Source of the DNA: Hepsetus odoe
Taxonomy: Eukaryota; Chordata; Actinopteri; Characiformes; Hepsetidae
Direction of reading: 5' to 3'
Assembly: GCA_017165825.1 (NCBI GenBank)
Contig: CM029379.1
Span: forward strand, 18,039,382 to 18,103,381
DNA length: 64,000 nt
In this document: positions 35,429-48,569 of the stretch, piece by piece
Position numbering within the stretch: position 1 is the stretch's first letter
How the letters are laid out: every line of letters starts with the position of its first letter
Program-made: the position numbers and the translations under genes
The notes under the pieces: generated by a model
Told to the model about the DNA's origin: nothing
The model's database searches: none
The model's input: only the letters and a program-made list of their open reading frames with translations

Positions 35429-37864
35429 GTTGGCAGAAAAAAAAATTACATTTAAGGTGTGATTACTTTTTACATTTATTATTTCAGAAAATCTAGATGA
35501 GGCAAGACTGGAAGAGTCTTGAGGCACCTGAAAAGAAACGTGATGATTCTGAAAGAGATTTGTATTAAGATCTGTGTGTAACTGTGTGTAACTCTGGTTT
35601 AATAAGTTCACCACAATTCTTAACCACTAAGATGAAATCTTAACATACTAATGATTACACAATTTCTCATTTAACAAGTTAGGACAATGTTAAGAAAGTT
35701 TCTCTAAGTTGTCACTTTTCTGAGTAACTTGAAGGTTCCCAGTTTGTGAACTTAGGTTGTTTTTTCAATAAATCTATGCTGGTCGGCTCATTGCTACAGG
35801 AAGAGGTTTCACACCTCAATGTCCGTTGTCCTCGAGCCAAAAAGAGGAAGTGGTTTTCCATCACAGATCACACACCTAACTGAACCTAACATCTCTGTAA
35901 AACACGTGAACTTTTTCAGTGTTTGCAAATGTTGTCTTTTTGATGCTGATAACACAATGGTAAACCTTTCTGGTGAACCTTCACTGCTTTTATAGTCAAT
36001 GCAGCTAATCCATCACATCTAAAAACAGATAACAACCTCTAATGTTCAAGCCTTGTTTACACTGTTTAAAATTCAATTCAATTCAATTTATTCTTGTATA
36101 GCGCCTTTCACAACAGAGTTGCCCCAAAGCACTTTACATAGATGGTAGACATAGGTTATAGTCATGGTCTAAAAACTGAATCTGTTAAAGCCAGACAACC
36201 ACGGAGGAGAGGAACCAAAAATTCCACTGTGTGAAGAAAAAAAACCTCTGAGGGTCCAAGGTAGACTGGCTACCCAACCCCCTTGGGTATACTAGCAGTA
36301 CAAAGTTAGTTCGGGTTTAACCCCAGGATCAGTACAGAGTCCTAAGCTGCTTCCCAGGCTCAGCAAGTCAAGTGCAGCTCCAGGTACCGGTGAGCTGCCA
36401 GGATCCCTTGGCGCATCAGATGCACCGAATCACATGATTTAACATATAAGTATAACTGAGTGTCATCAGAGTAGGAGTGGTAACTAACATTATGCTTCCG
36501 TATAATTATACTTAGTGGGAGCATGTAGAGGGAGAAGAGCACTGGGTTCAACACTGACCCTTGTGGGACTCCATAATTATGAGCACTTTATCTTAATAGG
36601 CTTATTAGATTGATGAAAGTCTCTGTTTGTGTGGGCCTACACTTAGGTTCCTCACTTTCATAACTGCGTAGCTTCATAGAACGTAGTTTAAAGTAGTGCT
36701 GAGATAAGAAGTTTAATTAAATACCTGGATAACTATGATTACTGGATTAAACCTTGGTATGCTGAATTGTAATGGGATTTTATCTTTTCTGTAGCAGCAT
36801 TAACTCCACAACAAGACCTATGTAGATTTGCTGTGTTATCTGGTACCCAGATGTTAACAGCAGATGCATTAAATCCTGCATGGTTTTGACTACCTTGTCC
36901 AACACATCCCACAAACCCTTAATCAGATTGAGATGTCGACAATTCTGAGGCCATTTTAACGCCTTAAACTCTGCCAGGCTTCTTAAACCATTTCAGAATC
37001 ATGTTTGAAGTGTGGCAGGAAACATTATCCTGTTGAAAAAGGATACCACCATTAGGAAATTGAGATTTTCACTTCATAACACAGTTTCAGATTAGCATTC
37101 TTTGTTCATTGTTCTTCCTATAGAAGAGCAGCTTGTTGGATTTTAAGAAGGCCCTGGAGGTAAAAACAAGAAAGCTGTGAAAAATGCAAAAATAACAGCA
37201 GACTAAGCACTGATCTGTGGAAATCATCTTAAGTAGGAGAGCCCTGGTCTGATAAGAAATGGGTTTTTCTGCTAGTTCCCACTGTATTTCTTCATTTCAG
37301 GCACAGAGAGACTAGAACTCAAGAACAAGGCTCAGTTCATTCAGTTTTGTCTTAATACAGGTAGGAAAATGTCAGTACTAGTGTCATAACTCAAGAAGCC
37401 AACGTTCCTCTGGGACTGATAGATAGTCATGCCACCTTCATTTTATCTGTTTTTATCCCAAAGACCTGGTCTTTGGTCTTTTACTGGTCTTTTTTCATTC
37501 AATAGACTGTCAAGCCTGAAACCGTTCCTTATAACTTCAGTGTGAATGGGATGATGCCACAAAACATCAAACACTTCTTTTAAAAATAATTAAAGAAAAT
37601 TTGGGTGTTAATACATTATACTGCAAAAAAACACCTGTTTTTGTAAACTAATTAAATAAAATTTTTCCAGTGTTTTTCTACATTATGCTTGTGCCCACGT
37701 CCTCTTTAAGGGCGTAGATCTCTGTGAAAGTGAAAGTATAGAAGCCATTTACTCCAGAGGCGATACGTGCATCTGCTCCTCATGATTCAGGAAATCAAAA
37801 ACAACAGACTTGTTTAAAGGGTAAAGAAGGTTCTCTGCTCTCTCAGTTAGTCGCACAGATCCAG
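35429..37864. other. Spacer upstream of the three-Ig gene
   Basis: It holds the LINE relic at 36064-36590. A stretch at about 36840-37110 contains GTGTGGCAGGAAACATTATC and TGTTGAAAAAGGATACCACC, which resemble abundant fish DNA-transposon sequence; no intact frame remains. The first exon of the downstream Ig gene starts at 37865. Confidence 0.5.
36064..36590 (-). mobile_element. LINE fragment with RT catalytic motif, minus strand
   Basis: The minus-strand frame 36360-36554 reads LNPVLFSLYMLPL followed by YHSYSDDTQLYLYV, a reverse transcriptase YxDD box with one substitution. The 3' side carries the widespread fish tail with TTCAATTCAATTTATT and TAGCGCCTTTCACAACAGAG at 36070-36120. Truncated at both sides and inactive. 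Confidence 0.8.
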
Positions 37865-40800
37865 ATGCATTCCAGACGTAGCAGTTTAATGTACTTCTTC
37901 GGTAAGTCTTCACCAACCAACCTTCCACAGACCACGAGCGCTAGTCTGGGAGTAAATTGCTGCATTAGGCCTCAGCGCATTAGGGACCAGCGTCCTTAAA
38001 GCCTCTGATTAGATCTCATGCTGGCATGAAACACATTTAATAATCATGATTAAATCATGATTAATCATGATTAGACCAAATATCCGGGTCTAAGTATTTG
38101 GGTATCTGGATATTTTGTAGCTACTTGCTGTGCTCATCTCAGATACAGTTTATGCATATACTGTATGAATGTTAGCTTGCACGGGCCATTGAGCTCTTAC
38201 ATAAACAGTTAAAGGCTTCCATAAGTCTCTGGCACATGAACAGATTTCCGATTTACAGACTGCCATGATAGCAAGTCATGCATTAAAACAGCCCGTTTAG
38301 TTAGAACCTGTGTCGGTTTCCATTTTTGTACGACAATGTACGAAAAAAAAAAAAAACTCGGGATCTGGGGTGTGGCAATGGAGAAGGTTTTGCAATCAAT
38401 GTCTTTTAAGGTACTAGGAGTAATCCTTATTCTCATGGAAGTGAAGACCTGTTTGTGTGTTAATTTAGCATCAAGGACAATTAGAGCACTATCTAAAGTT
38501 TATCTCACTCTTTGAAACTTCATTAGAAGGGAGATTTACTGTTTTGTAGGCGGGACAGTAAATTCAGGTGTATCTAAAAGTAAGAAAGTTTTGTTTTCTA
38601 AAAAATTTGTTGTTGATGAAGTTTATTCATTTAAAGTTTATTCCTATTTTCTTTCAGCCCTACTTGCCACCTCTTTGATGACTGATGCCACGACAGTAGA
38701 GCTGGGACGCAGCGCCACTATTTCTTGCAAAGTGAACTGTTCGAGTATTACCTGGTGGTTCCAGGCTTTTCATATTTTCCAGTTTGCTGATGGGAAATGC
38801 TCCGTAGCTTCAGAATTTGAGGGCAGGATTGAATGTTCAGAGGAAAAGATCAGAGGTGGTGATGTTTCCCTCACTATAATTTCTGTTGTGTACAATGATC
38901 AAGGCTGGTACTACTGTTCCTGTGATGGCAAGGACCAATGTGACAGGAGAATTGAAGTATTAGGTGGGTTCTGACCTTACACACAGTATCACACTGACAT
39001 GAGCATATTTAGCTGTCAATCAACACAATATCATGCGTTTGGCATCTCAGCATCTCTCAGCAACTATGGATGCAATCATCATTTTTAGTGTTTATTTTTG
39101 TGCCACAGCTTTGAAACACACTGCCCATTAATATTCACCAGGCAACTACAGCTGGTAGTTTTTAAAAAAACAGTTAAAACAACTTTAATCCACTGTTAAT
39201 AGATTCCTGCTATAGATTATTTTTTCTCCATCGCATAACACACTCTGACCGTTATTTATCCATTTTCTATTTTTTATACTTATTTGATCATAAATTATAA
39301 TGCTTTTAGGTATTTTTATTTTAGTGTAAAACTGATGACACTGATTGCACATTGTTTTTCCAGTTCCTACCACATTAAACATTGCTGTTGGAGGCAAAGC
39401 CATCCTCTCTTGCTATTCTGAAACAGACAAAAGGACAACTGACAGCTCTGCTTACGTGCTTTGGGAAAAAGACAAAGAGCAGGTGTTGAAGATGGAGAAT
39501 GGAAAGATAGTAAGTGATTCTGGACTTGAGAGACGGGCTGCAGTGTCACTAGAAGCTTACAAAAAGGGCGATCTCTCACTGACCATCAGTGATGTCCAGT
39601 TCTCTGATTCTGGCTTATATAGATGCTCCATTAAGGACGGAGGATACGGACACCCTGATGCCATCATCCTGAATGTTGAAGGTTATTAGATTGTCATTGT
39701 CTTTGTTACTGATTTACAGTTACACAAGAATCTCTTAGCAAAATGCCAAAACATGACAGTAATTGCTGACAAGTGATTAACTATCTCTCAGAACTTTTAT
39801 ATTAACTTTTATTAACTTAATTAACTTAACTTTTTGTGTGTACACTCAGAATTTACACAAAGAAAAAATTATCCTTGACATATTTTAACATAAAAGATCG
39901 AGGTACAGACTTGATGCTGTCAATACAGAAAGTACATGGAAAGATGTTTGCTGTAGAAAGAAGCAGTGGAGGATAAAGGAAATCTTTTCATTACAAAATA
40001 TCAATCAGACAATGTATCAAACAAATTCAGTGAAATGTAGAATCTTTGAAATTACCATGAATTTCAGACTCTCTGTGTTTTCCACTTGCTTTAGTTACAG
40101 CACGCACTCAGACTTTGTAAAATACTCTGTTAACGAAATCAGATCTATCTGAGAGTAATCTGAATACACACTTTAGTGAAAAGGGACTTAAAAATGGGCC
40201 TTAAAAATTCCCCAATGCCCTAACATGGTCAGTGTTTCATATTTGCTTACATTTAAATAGTGGCCCAGAAATCATTTTAAACCATTAATCTGGCCCTCAT
40301 TGTAAATTAAAGAGGTCATTTTCTTTGGTTACAGCTGGAACTATTGCCTCTCGTTTTTGCTTTCATTTTGCACCATTTTACCAGGTAAAGGCTTAATCTT
40401 TAGCCCTGCACAGTGTGTACTGCCCAAATTTAAACTGGTTTACTGTGTTTCAAGTATTCCTTAATGGGCTACCTACTGTCATTTCCAATATATTGTTAGC
40501 CTAATCAGCTGAGATAATAAATAATTAACCCTAATGTCTGTGTTGGTCCCCACAGCTCATCGATATAAACATTATAAGAAGACGGGTGATTCTGTCACTC
40601 TGAATCTAGTCAGCCCACCACCACTGAAGATCACCAAGACGGGTGAGGACACTGCAGACTCTGACATGTGCATCAGGGTGAAAGATACTGTCGACTGTGA
40701 GCCAGGCTACAACCAGAGGGTCTCATTATTGAATAACTCTCTGCTGCTGAGTCAACTGTCAGTGGCCGACAGTGGAACATACACCATCATCGAAAACCGA

Positions 40801-41181
40801 TCTGGTGCGGTCGTTGCTGTTCATGAGCTTGAGGTTATTGGTAAATGTTTACTGCTTTCATGCTTGTTGCACTTTAGGACCTTTTTTCCCTCAGCACAGT
40901 TTCAGATCAGCTCAGTCTGCATTCCTTTTTTGTCTCTTTGCTCCCATTCAGGTTTACCAGCAAACAACATTCTTGTTGTTTCAGTGGTGCTTCTTCTTGT
41001 GATACTACTTGGATTACTGCTTTGGTTTTGCTATCAGAAGCAGGCAAAGCGGGCAAAGAAAAGTGAGGAGCCACAAACTACTGAACCTGAGGAGCATGTT
41101 CACCTCTCAGTTCAACAAAGTGAATGCAGCATTAGATCTCCAATTCCATGGGGTGATAGCAATAATCAAAATCAGCAATAG
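37865..41181 (+). CDS. Three-Ig-domain membrane receptor without ITIM
   Basis: Type I membrane protein, five coding exons all in phase 1: 37865-37901 (signal start MHSRRSSLMYFF), 38658-38963 (D1), 39364-39681 (D2), 40556-40840 (D3), 40952-41181 (TM and tail). D1 has TISCKVNC, WWFQ, DQGWYYCSC and two more cysteines, so extra disulfides as in CD300/pIgR-like domains are possible. D2 is a typical B7/butyrophilin-like V set (ILSCYSE, YVLWEKD, GDLSLTISDVQFSDSGLYRC). D3 keeps the fold pattern but lacks the B and F strand cysteines (SVTLNLV; DSGTYTII). The TM is about NILVVSVVLLLVILLGLLLW. The tail of about 45 residues is Glu/Gln/Ser-rich with no ITIM/ITAM. Same strand as the V-set gene upstream. 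I do not recognise a specific orthologue. Confidence 0.8.
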
Positions 41182-44100
41182 TGATGCTGAGCAAGATGCA
41201 CAGTGCTGTAGAGAAGGTTCTCAATACAGCTAAAAACAAAAAGCACTTTCTTTTTTGCTGATATGTATACTCAGCCATCTTTTTTCCTTTTCTTTTTTAT
41301 TTACCCTACCAATATAATTACAACTAATCATCCAACAGTACTGACCATTCAGGAAACTATACTGATATGGATATATATTTAGCTTGCCAAAGCCAAAACT
41401 AATCAACACCAGCCCAAAATGCTAAGCTCTGTCAGAAGGGGAACATTAGGCTCTGCTTACTTCTTTCTCTTTTAAGAAAAATGCATACTGCTATTTTTAT
41501 TACACTAATATGGTACTGTACTGTCATTCAAATACTGTAAATACTTATGGGCATTTTTATGGCCAAAGACTGACAAGCAGACCAAGTTAAATACAAACTA
41601 CACCAGGGAGTTGCTTATGTTATTAACAATTATAAGCAATCCTATTCAAATTCTTATATGTTTTATATCTTTGTCAGTTTAACATCATGAAACCAAATTA
41701 TCCAAGACAACAGTAAAAGCACAAGCCTAAACAGTATGAACTGTTCTCTGATGAACATAATATGTGGTAGTTATGAATCAGTGTTCACAACAAATCATTT
41801 CAGATATGTTTGAGTTTAATGCTTTTGTTAGATTAATTTCCCTGAATTAACAATGGTGTCCTGTTATTTCACACTAAAAAACTACCTCCATATAAATCTG
41901 ATTGGCAGCTAATATAAATGAAGTACACATTTTAAAAATGTGAAAACAAAATGAGCCAAAAACAATGAGATTGCTGTAAAATCTGAAAATAATGTGGTGC
42001 TTCAAAGGAATACATGAGTTTTTCAACCCATTCTGCATCTGTAGATGAACAATAATAATCATTTTGAGAGATTTAAGCTAAATTAGACTATTTATCTAGG
42101 TACATGCTACAGAATCAGCCCACTGAATTCCAAAAAAGTGTGTTTCTGAGTCAGCTGATTAGGCTGAAAAGCTCAGCTGTATTCCTACAAGAAGTAACGC
42201 GAATGTGACAAATGTGTTTACAGAACAATAACTCTGCTGGAAAAACAGACACTGTATGGAGAAAGGTGCTAATGGAGCAGGTTTATACAAAGCTCCATCT
42301 ACACTGAGCACCATGAAACCAAAAGAACAAAAATGTTTGCTGCTAGTTCTTACGGTTTCTAAAATCTGTAAAGACATCTGTATTAGTTTGAAGCATATTT
42401 TACATTTTGTAAGATTGTATGTGTAGGAAACAGCACTTTTCAGAGCATTTGGAAAGCATTATTAGATTCACAATGGGCTCATTATTCACTTTTTTAAATG
42501 TTCTTAAAGTGTTCACTGTCACAAATATATAGAGCTGCATAATAAATATCACCCTTCATTAAAATTCTGTTGAAATAGCTAACTATCACAAAGAAATCAG
42601 AAAAAAAAAAAAGTACGTAAGTGATCTAAATCACATTAGATATTAGATTCTGCAGAAGATCCACTCTGGGATCAATACTTCACAGCCTGCTTTTATTTTG
42701 TTTTTTTAAAACTGATTGGCAGCATACTCTGTTTAAACTCACACTGTTACATTCCCTGCCCTCTGCTTTAGCTACTCCCAAAACATGTCACACTGCATGA
42801 ACAAGTATCAGTTATTTGGTATGTACACAAATAATACAGGTTAAATCATTTCACGCATTAACTTCTTTAAAGCACCTCCATCTCATCCTATGGCAGATGA
42901 CCTCTATACTACACATATTCCTGTTTCTGTCTCTCCAGACCTTCTTGAATTCTGGTTGAAGGGATACTCCAGTGGGTCCCATTACACACAGTTCAGTTAT
43001 ACTAAAGGCAAGAACAGCTTTTTGAATCTTTACATCTTGATTTCCAAAAAAAAAACTGTCCCACACTTTGTCATTGAAACAATAGGTCAAGCACTAGAGC
43101 TTGTGTTGTCGAGAGATGTGCAATTAATACCAGCTGTAACATTATCTCCATTATATTTTTATCATGCATCCAAACACTGTGATTATTCCCCTTTTCTGCT
43201 GTAGAAACAAGCATGGTTTTGAAGCATAACAGACTGATTCTGACCATTTAGTCTTAAACTGGCTTCACAGCCCACTAGGGATGACTACAGCTATTGTTTG
43301 TAACAGCATTTTCAAGCAGCCATGACTTCCACGCATGTGTAACATCAATGACCACGGGCACACATCAGATCAAGACACAGCAAAGCGCAAAGCTGAACTG
43401 AGGGGTATATATGGGCGCACTAATGGGTCCAGAACAAGCTGCAGGTGTGTGGATAATGACTGCATGGAGGTGAAGTTAGAGTGAGCCAATCTAATCTGGA
43501 CAGGTTCAAGTGGAGTCTTCCCAGAGGGGGGCCATCACCAAACTATGATATTAGTTTGCAAGTGACAATAAAAGATTATTAATGAATTAATCTTAATCAG
43601 CAAAGGAATATTAATACAAAATGCATTATAATAATAAAATTAAAGTAATATAAACAGAAAGCAAATAAATGATCTAGATTCCTCATTTCTGCAAGGCATG
43701 GAATATGGCAGTAATAACTTGCACAAGTGAGCTAAATACTTGGTATTTAGTGTATCTAGTATATACTAGAACTAGTTGTTGCATAAGGATGATCCTTATA
43801 CTTTGCTGCTGCTTCTTGCACATGAGACATTTCCCTTTACCTTTTCTTGGATAGTTTATGTTCTTATGACTGCTGTTTACAGTTTAATCCGTTGAAAAAA
43901 AAAGTTTTTTGTTTTATGTGCTGCAGTTTTATTGTCAAGCCAAATAGAAGCATTTATTTTAATCTCTTGCCTGTTTTAACTGTCAGTGAAATGATTCATG
44001 GTGTCAGATTTCACAGTGGGCATATTCTTTGATAATTTTTTTGCTCCTTTTACAAAATGGCAAGAGCTAAAAAGAAAATGTGTAAAACAGTTTAGCCTTT

Positions 44101-44289
44101 TTTGGGAATCCGAGAGATTCATAAAAAGCTTTCCATAATTCTGCAAGAAAAACTGTTACCCTATAAGTTTTGGTTTCTTGATATAAAGATCACTTTTAAG
44201 ATCATTTTGAAGATCAAAAGTTCATGAAAAATATGACAGTATGATCTACAGTACTGCAAAAATGATTATTATACCTCCAGATGAGCTTC
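41182..44289. other. Gene-poor spacer between Ig genes and SCPP cluster
   Basis: AT-rich non-coding sequence that includes the 3' UTR of the three-Ig gene. A block at about 43300-43560 has a TATA-like GGTATATATGG and a somewhat higher GC content, but no ORF or splice structure follows; it may be a repeat. No gene called. Confidence 0.5.
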
Positions 44290-45024
44290 TGTGGATGTTT
44301 TGATGACTAATGGCATTTACATGATCCCACAAAATAACTATTTTGAACATTAACATCCAAGCTAATTTTAACCACATTGCATCAGCCAGTGTGTTTAAAT
44401 GTATTCCGAGTATATACCGAGTGATAACGCAATCCCCAGTTGTGCACCAGTTTAAATGGTATTTTGTCATTGTCAGGGAGTGTTACTGTATCAAAACAAA
44501 AAAGGAAACTCAGGCCACACATTTATACCGTGGGTTAAAATGCACTGCTCACTGTTGATATTTCTGACGTAACACACCACAAAAATTAAAACTCATGTCA
44601 CCAACAAAGCGCCACATCAGGCCTTTGTTACACACCACACTTAAACCGTAATCACTCTTGCACATTGTGGGGACACTTCTTATGGGGTGATCCTTGCTTT
44701 AGGACATTTACTCATAAAGCTTATAAAGATCTCTAAGCTTACAAACATGATGTCATGGTTTAAAGCACTTTAAATCCATGTGTAAAAGGGCCAGAAACCT
44801 CAGCATTCATGCTAAAAAATACTTGGGGTTTTGCTCATAGGCTATTCGTGGGGAAAGGGATTTCGACTGGGACAAAAAGTGTCAATGCTTTAAGACCACA
44901 AGTGTCCAATCTTTGAGACAAAAGTGTCCATTCTTTTAGAGTGTGATCAGGACAAACAAACTGCAAGCTAATACACCCGGATTTCTGCAAAGAGGTCATT
45001 AGACTGAGAGAGCTCAGCAGACCC

Positions 45025-45096
45025 AATAAAAGGCTGCTGGAGAACCAAGGCCTGGACAGAACAACTGAAAGCTTTGGAGACTCCACACACCGAGAG
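45025..45096 (+). promoter_or_regulatory. Core promoter and non-coding exon 1 of SCPP copy 1
   Basis: A TATA-like AATAAAAG (45025-45032) sits about 30 bp before the likely transcript start. The 5' UTR exon ends at 45096 with CCGAGAG/GTGAGC. The same block is nearly identical at 51223-51294, upstream of the duplicate gene. Confidence 0.65.
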
Positions 45097-45250
45097 GTGA
45101 GCGCTGATGCTGCTTTCTGATGCTACTTTCTTATACATCCCTAGCTTACAGATCATTACACAGAATAATAACTTTCCTGTACTTAAATCTGTTGTATGTT
45201 TTTCACTCACATGGATTTAGTTTCTTTTAATTTTTTTCTTAGCCTACAAA

Positions 45251-48082
45251 ATGAAGCTCATCCTTTTTGCAGCATTCCTGGCATCTACTGTGTTTGTAAG
45301 TCAAGGCAATTTGTTCCGGTTTTCAATATTTCATACTTTCTTTATATGGATGTAACTTTTTAACAACCAAAAAAAAACCTCACCTTGACTTTTATCTTTA
45401 TAGACGACATCGGCCAAGGTAAGTATTATTTGATATTATAATCCCATATAAAGTTATAAACCAATAGAGGCCTGATAGTGTTACCAAAAATACAATCTTA
45501 GGATAAATTATTAAACCAAATGGAAATGATTTCACTATGAGATGAACAGTTGGGTGTTTTTTTTAATGAATATTTTGATCTGAAACCTATCAAATCTTAC
45601 TGATCATAGCTGTGCTTAGTCAAGTGCACTCTTTATTCCCAGGATCTTTACTTTAAATTGTTTGGTGTTCACCAGAAACTGATAATGGTCACTGGTTTGA
45701 ATGGTGGCTTGCTTGGTCCAGGGGTTATGATTGGAGGCATGAACCCAGCTCTGCTCCCTGCTGGTGGAACTGTGATTGGACAGCCACCGTTTGCTCAGGT
45801 AGAAGTGTCTTTAGGTCTGAGTTGAATCTCCTAGGGCATTGATTTTATTTGAAGCAACAGGCTTTCCAATTAGAAATGCAGTTGAAATGATCTTATTATC
45901 CTTGTAGTGCCAAACTAAAGAATTATTTGTCATGGTTGACCCACACACTTTAGGGGTTTGGAGGAAAACATTGAAAATGTGATTTCTCATTGAGGATGTG
46001 TATGGAGGTAAATGTTTCCTCTTGGTTTACAGGTGCTGCCTGGTTTCTCTCCATATATGTTCCAGCCTCCTGTGGCCGCCGCTCCACTCATGTTTCCCAA
46101 CTTTCAGGCCCCCCTGCCTCCACAACCAGCAGCACCTTACCCAGCTATGATGGTAAATGACATGAAAGTTATAAATGAATTTAGTCTTTCTGCAAGGTTA
46201 GAGAATATAGATATGGATCAGGGCAGCTCAATGCATCACTAAATCAGTTCTGTGTATTTAATATGCTAATAAAATTAGCTTTATACCATTTATGGTATAC
46301 TACCCTCCAGCATGTGACAGGCATTACTAACTACAGATTTAGCCACAGAATAAGAGATACTGACCTTGTATATCTACCAAAAGCATTATTATTATTATTA
46401 TTATTATTTACCAAAACAGTCATAAGTCATTTCTACAAGCCTTTTTCAGGCCACTCTTCATCTTTTAGAATTAAATAGTGTTTTGAGACTGATAGATGAA
46501 TATGATTCATGACTCATTCATTCAGAAATGAGGGGTGGCGATGGTCTAGTGGTAAGGTACTTGCCTAAGGACCTATTGGTCAAGAGGTCCCAGGTTCAAA
46601 TCTCACCTCTAGCACTACCACCACTGTGCAAGGGACTGTCCCTGTAATAAGGGTATAGAAGTCGCTCTGGATAAGAGCATCTGCTAAATGCCGTAAATGT
46701 AAAATGAAAAAAGGTTTTACCCTTTAAAGTACACCTGATCTGAGTTTATTTAACCGCTTAAACAATGCAGCACAAAGCTAAACACTGGTCTAAAAGTCAA
46801 TATATAGCCGTCACAAATTATAAAAATGATTCTGTTCTTTCCACCAGGGACTGCCATATATTGGGAACCCAAACCCTCAGGTCCTCCCTCCTCAAGCTAT
46901 GGTAAACTTCTGCCTCATGCTTTCTCTGTTTCTGAGAAAAGCTTTGGGTTTGTGTGACTTACTCTGTACTTTTACCTCATCAGGGAGTAAACCCAATGGG
47001 CAACGGACAGCAGCCGCAGGGGAACATGCCTGCAGGCCCAGTGCCAAGATTCAGGGTACGTTCCATTAGCAGATACATAATCTTCTTCTATTTTGTCTTT
47101 CAGCTGCTCCCGTTTAGGGGTCGCCACAGGGTGCCACAACCATCTCCATTTTTTCCGGTTTTCTGCATCTTCCTGCTTCAAACCGACCACCTGCATGTCC
47201 TCTCTCACCACATCCATAAACCTCCTCTTTGGTCTTCCTCTTTCCCTCTTTCCTGGCAGCTCCATCTTCAACATCCTCCTCCCAATATGATCCTCTTCTC
47301 TCCTCTGGACATGTCCAAACCAACGCAACCTGCTTCTCTAACTTTGTCCCCGAAACGTCTAACCTCAGCTGCCTCTCTAATATACTCATTTCTAATCCTG
47401 TCCATCCTCGTCACAGTGAAAATCTCAGCATCTTTAACTCTGACACCTCCAGCTCCGCCTCCTGTCTTTTCATTAGTGCCACCGTCTCCAACCCATACAA
47501 CATAGCTGGTCTCACTACTGCCCTGTAAACCTTCTCTTTTAATCTAGCTGTCACAAATCACTCCAGCCACTCTTCTTCACCCATTCCAACCTGCCATCAC
47601 TTTCTTCTTCACCTCTCTTCCACACTTACTCTCAACTGTTGATCCCAAGTATTTAAACTCCTCCACCTTTGTCACCTCTACTCCCTGCATCCTAGCCACT
47701 CCACTTTCCTCCCTTTCATTCACACTCATGTATTCTGTCTTTGACCTACTCACTTTCATAATGAAGTCTTTAATATGTGCTTCTGATGTTTTTACAGCAT
47801 TTTTGTTGTTTGTCCTCAAGGCATGGTACAAAACCATGTTTTATTAAGATAAAACAAAATGTGTGGATAGACTGATTTCATAAATTCATTCTCCTCTTGT
47901 AGAGAATGCTGCTTAAGCCAATGCAGGACATAACAGCTAATGCAAATGCTCAGGTAATGAAAAAGCCAGAAATGAGAATCTTAATCTTTTTATCCTGTTC
48001 AGAATATTTATCACTGCAATCGTTTTCTAAATGATTTCAGGTCACACCAACCCCTTCCATCATCCAAAACCCTGTTGAGTAA
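45251..48082 (+). CDS. P/Q-rich SCPP, tandem copy 1
   Basis: Secretory calcium-binding phosphoprotein family member, expected in the matrix of teeth, scales or their covering epithelium. Coding exons: 45251-45295, 45404-45418, 45676-45798, 46033-46152, 46848-46901, 46984-47055, 47903-47953, 48041-48082; every intron is phase 0 and the signal peptide has its own exon after a non-coding exon, both SCPP hallmarks. 173 residues: MKLILFAAFLASTVF, then TTSAK, a Gly/Leu-rich exon (GLNGGLLGPGV), a Pro-rich exon (LPGFSPYMFQPP; PLPPQPAAPYPAMM), GLPYIGNPNPQ, GVNPMGNGQQPQGN and C-terminus IIQNPVE. A 3' UTR exon begins at 48826. Paralogue of 51626-53420. The specific scpp number cannot be given without a search. 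Confidence 0.88.
46384..46409. repeat. (ATT)n microsatellite
   Basis: Short ATT run in intron 5 of SCPP copy 1. Confidence 0.9.
46531..46704 (+). mobile_element. tRNA-derived SINE, family 2, with intact A and B boxes
   Basis: The head reads GGTGGCGATGGTCTAGTGG (A-box region) and CCCAGGTTCAAATCTC (B box). The body has GGACTGTCCCTGTAAT and the tail GTCGCTCTGGATAAGAGCAT then CTGCTAAATGCCGTAAATG. Absent from the paralogous intron of the duplicate gene. Confidence 0.92.
47082..47756 (-). mobile_element. 5'-truncated RTE-like LINE in an SCPP intron
   Basis: On the minus strand it encodes the C-terminal part of a non-LTR polymerase: KTEYMSVNE, VEEFKYLGSTVESK, REVKKKVMAGWNG, then RWFGHVQRREEDHIGRRML and GRPKRRFMDVV. 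The frame is broken between these parts. A CATAAT direct repeat flanks it (47076-47081 and 47757-47762), and the paralogous intron near 53115 has one uninterrupted ACATAATGA site, which fixes the borders. Confidence 0.88.
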
Positions 48083-48451
48083 ATACAGCTGACTGCAAGT
48101 CTTTGAGGCAAGTTTCATATTAGATCATTGAAAACAAATCTACAGAAGTTCACTTTACCATATATATGGTGAATCATCTAAGTTCCCTCTGCTGAAACGA
48201 CATGGCTATTGGTACTACCCTTAATTAATCACCTCCCTTTTCACACGCTCCTCTTTAATCAAACCTATTAGATTGTGCGAGAATCTCAGATAGACTTCTG
48301 ACAACATATGACATACTGGCTGTGTGTGAAGCTGAAGTCACGCTGTCTCATAAATCACTGTGTTTGAAGGCAGTATTGAAGTGATTGTTTGATCCGGACA
48401 TGTCCAGATGCCTCCCTGCCTCAGAGAACTGCTGACAGTGTTTATGTTTCA

Positions 48452-48569
48452 GTACTAGGACAGTACCTTTCACAAGGGTACCTCAGGGAAACCTACTGGT
48501 TTGGGATTCAAACCCATGACCTTCTGATCTGAGGGCTAACTCCCTAACCACTAGGCTACTGCCGGCCCT
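48452..48569 (-). mobile_element. tRNA-derived SINE, family 1, partial
   Basis: It shows GACAGTACCTTTCACAAGGG, GGGATTCAAACCCATGACC and CCCTAACCACTAGGCTACTG. It lies between exon 9 and the 3' UTR exon of SCPP copy 1. Confidence 0.82.

Noticed and set aside
46559..46620. Possible tRNA gene (A box and B box present)
   Set aside because: It is followed by the SINE body and tail and is repeated elsewhere with the same structure; the arms do not form a full cloverleaf by eye.
47229..47528. Plus-strand ORFs of 60-180 codons inside SCPP copy 1
   Set aside because: They are antisense to the LINE polymerase fragment on the minus strand and read through from an SCPP exon into the intron.
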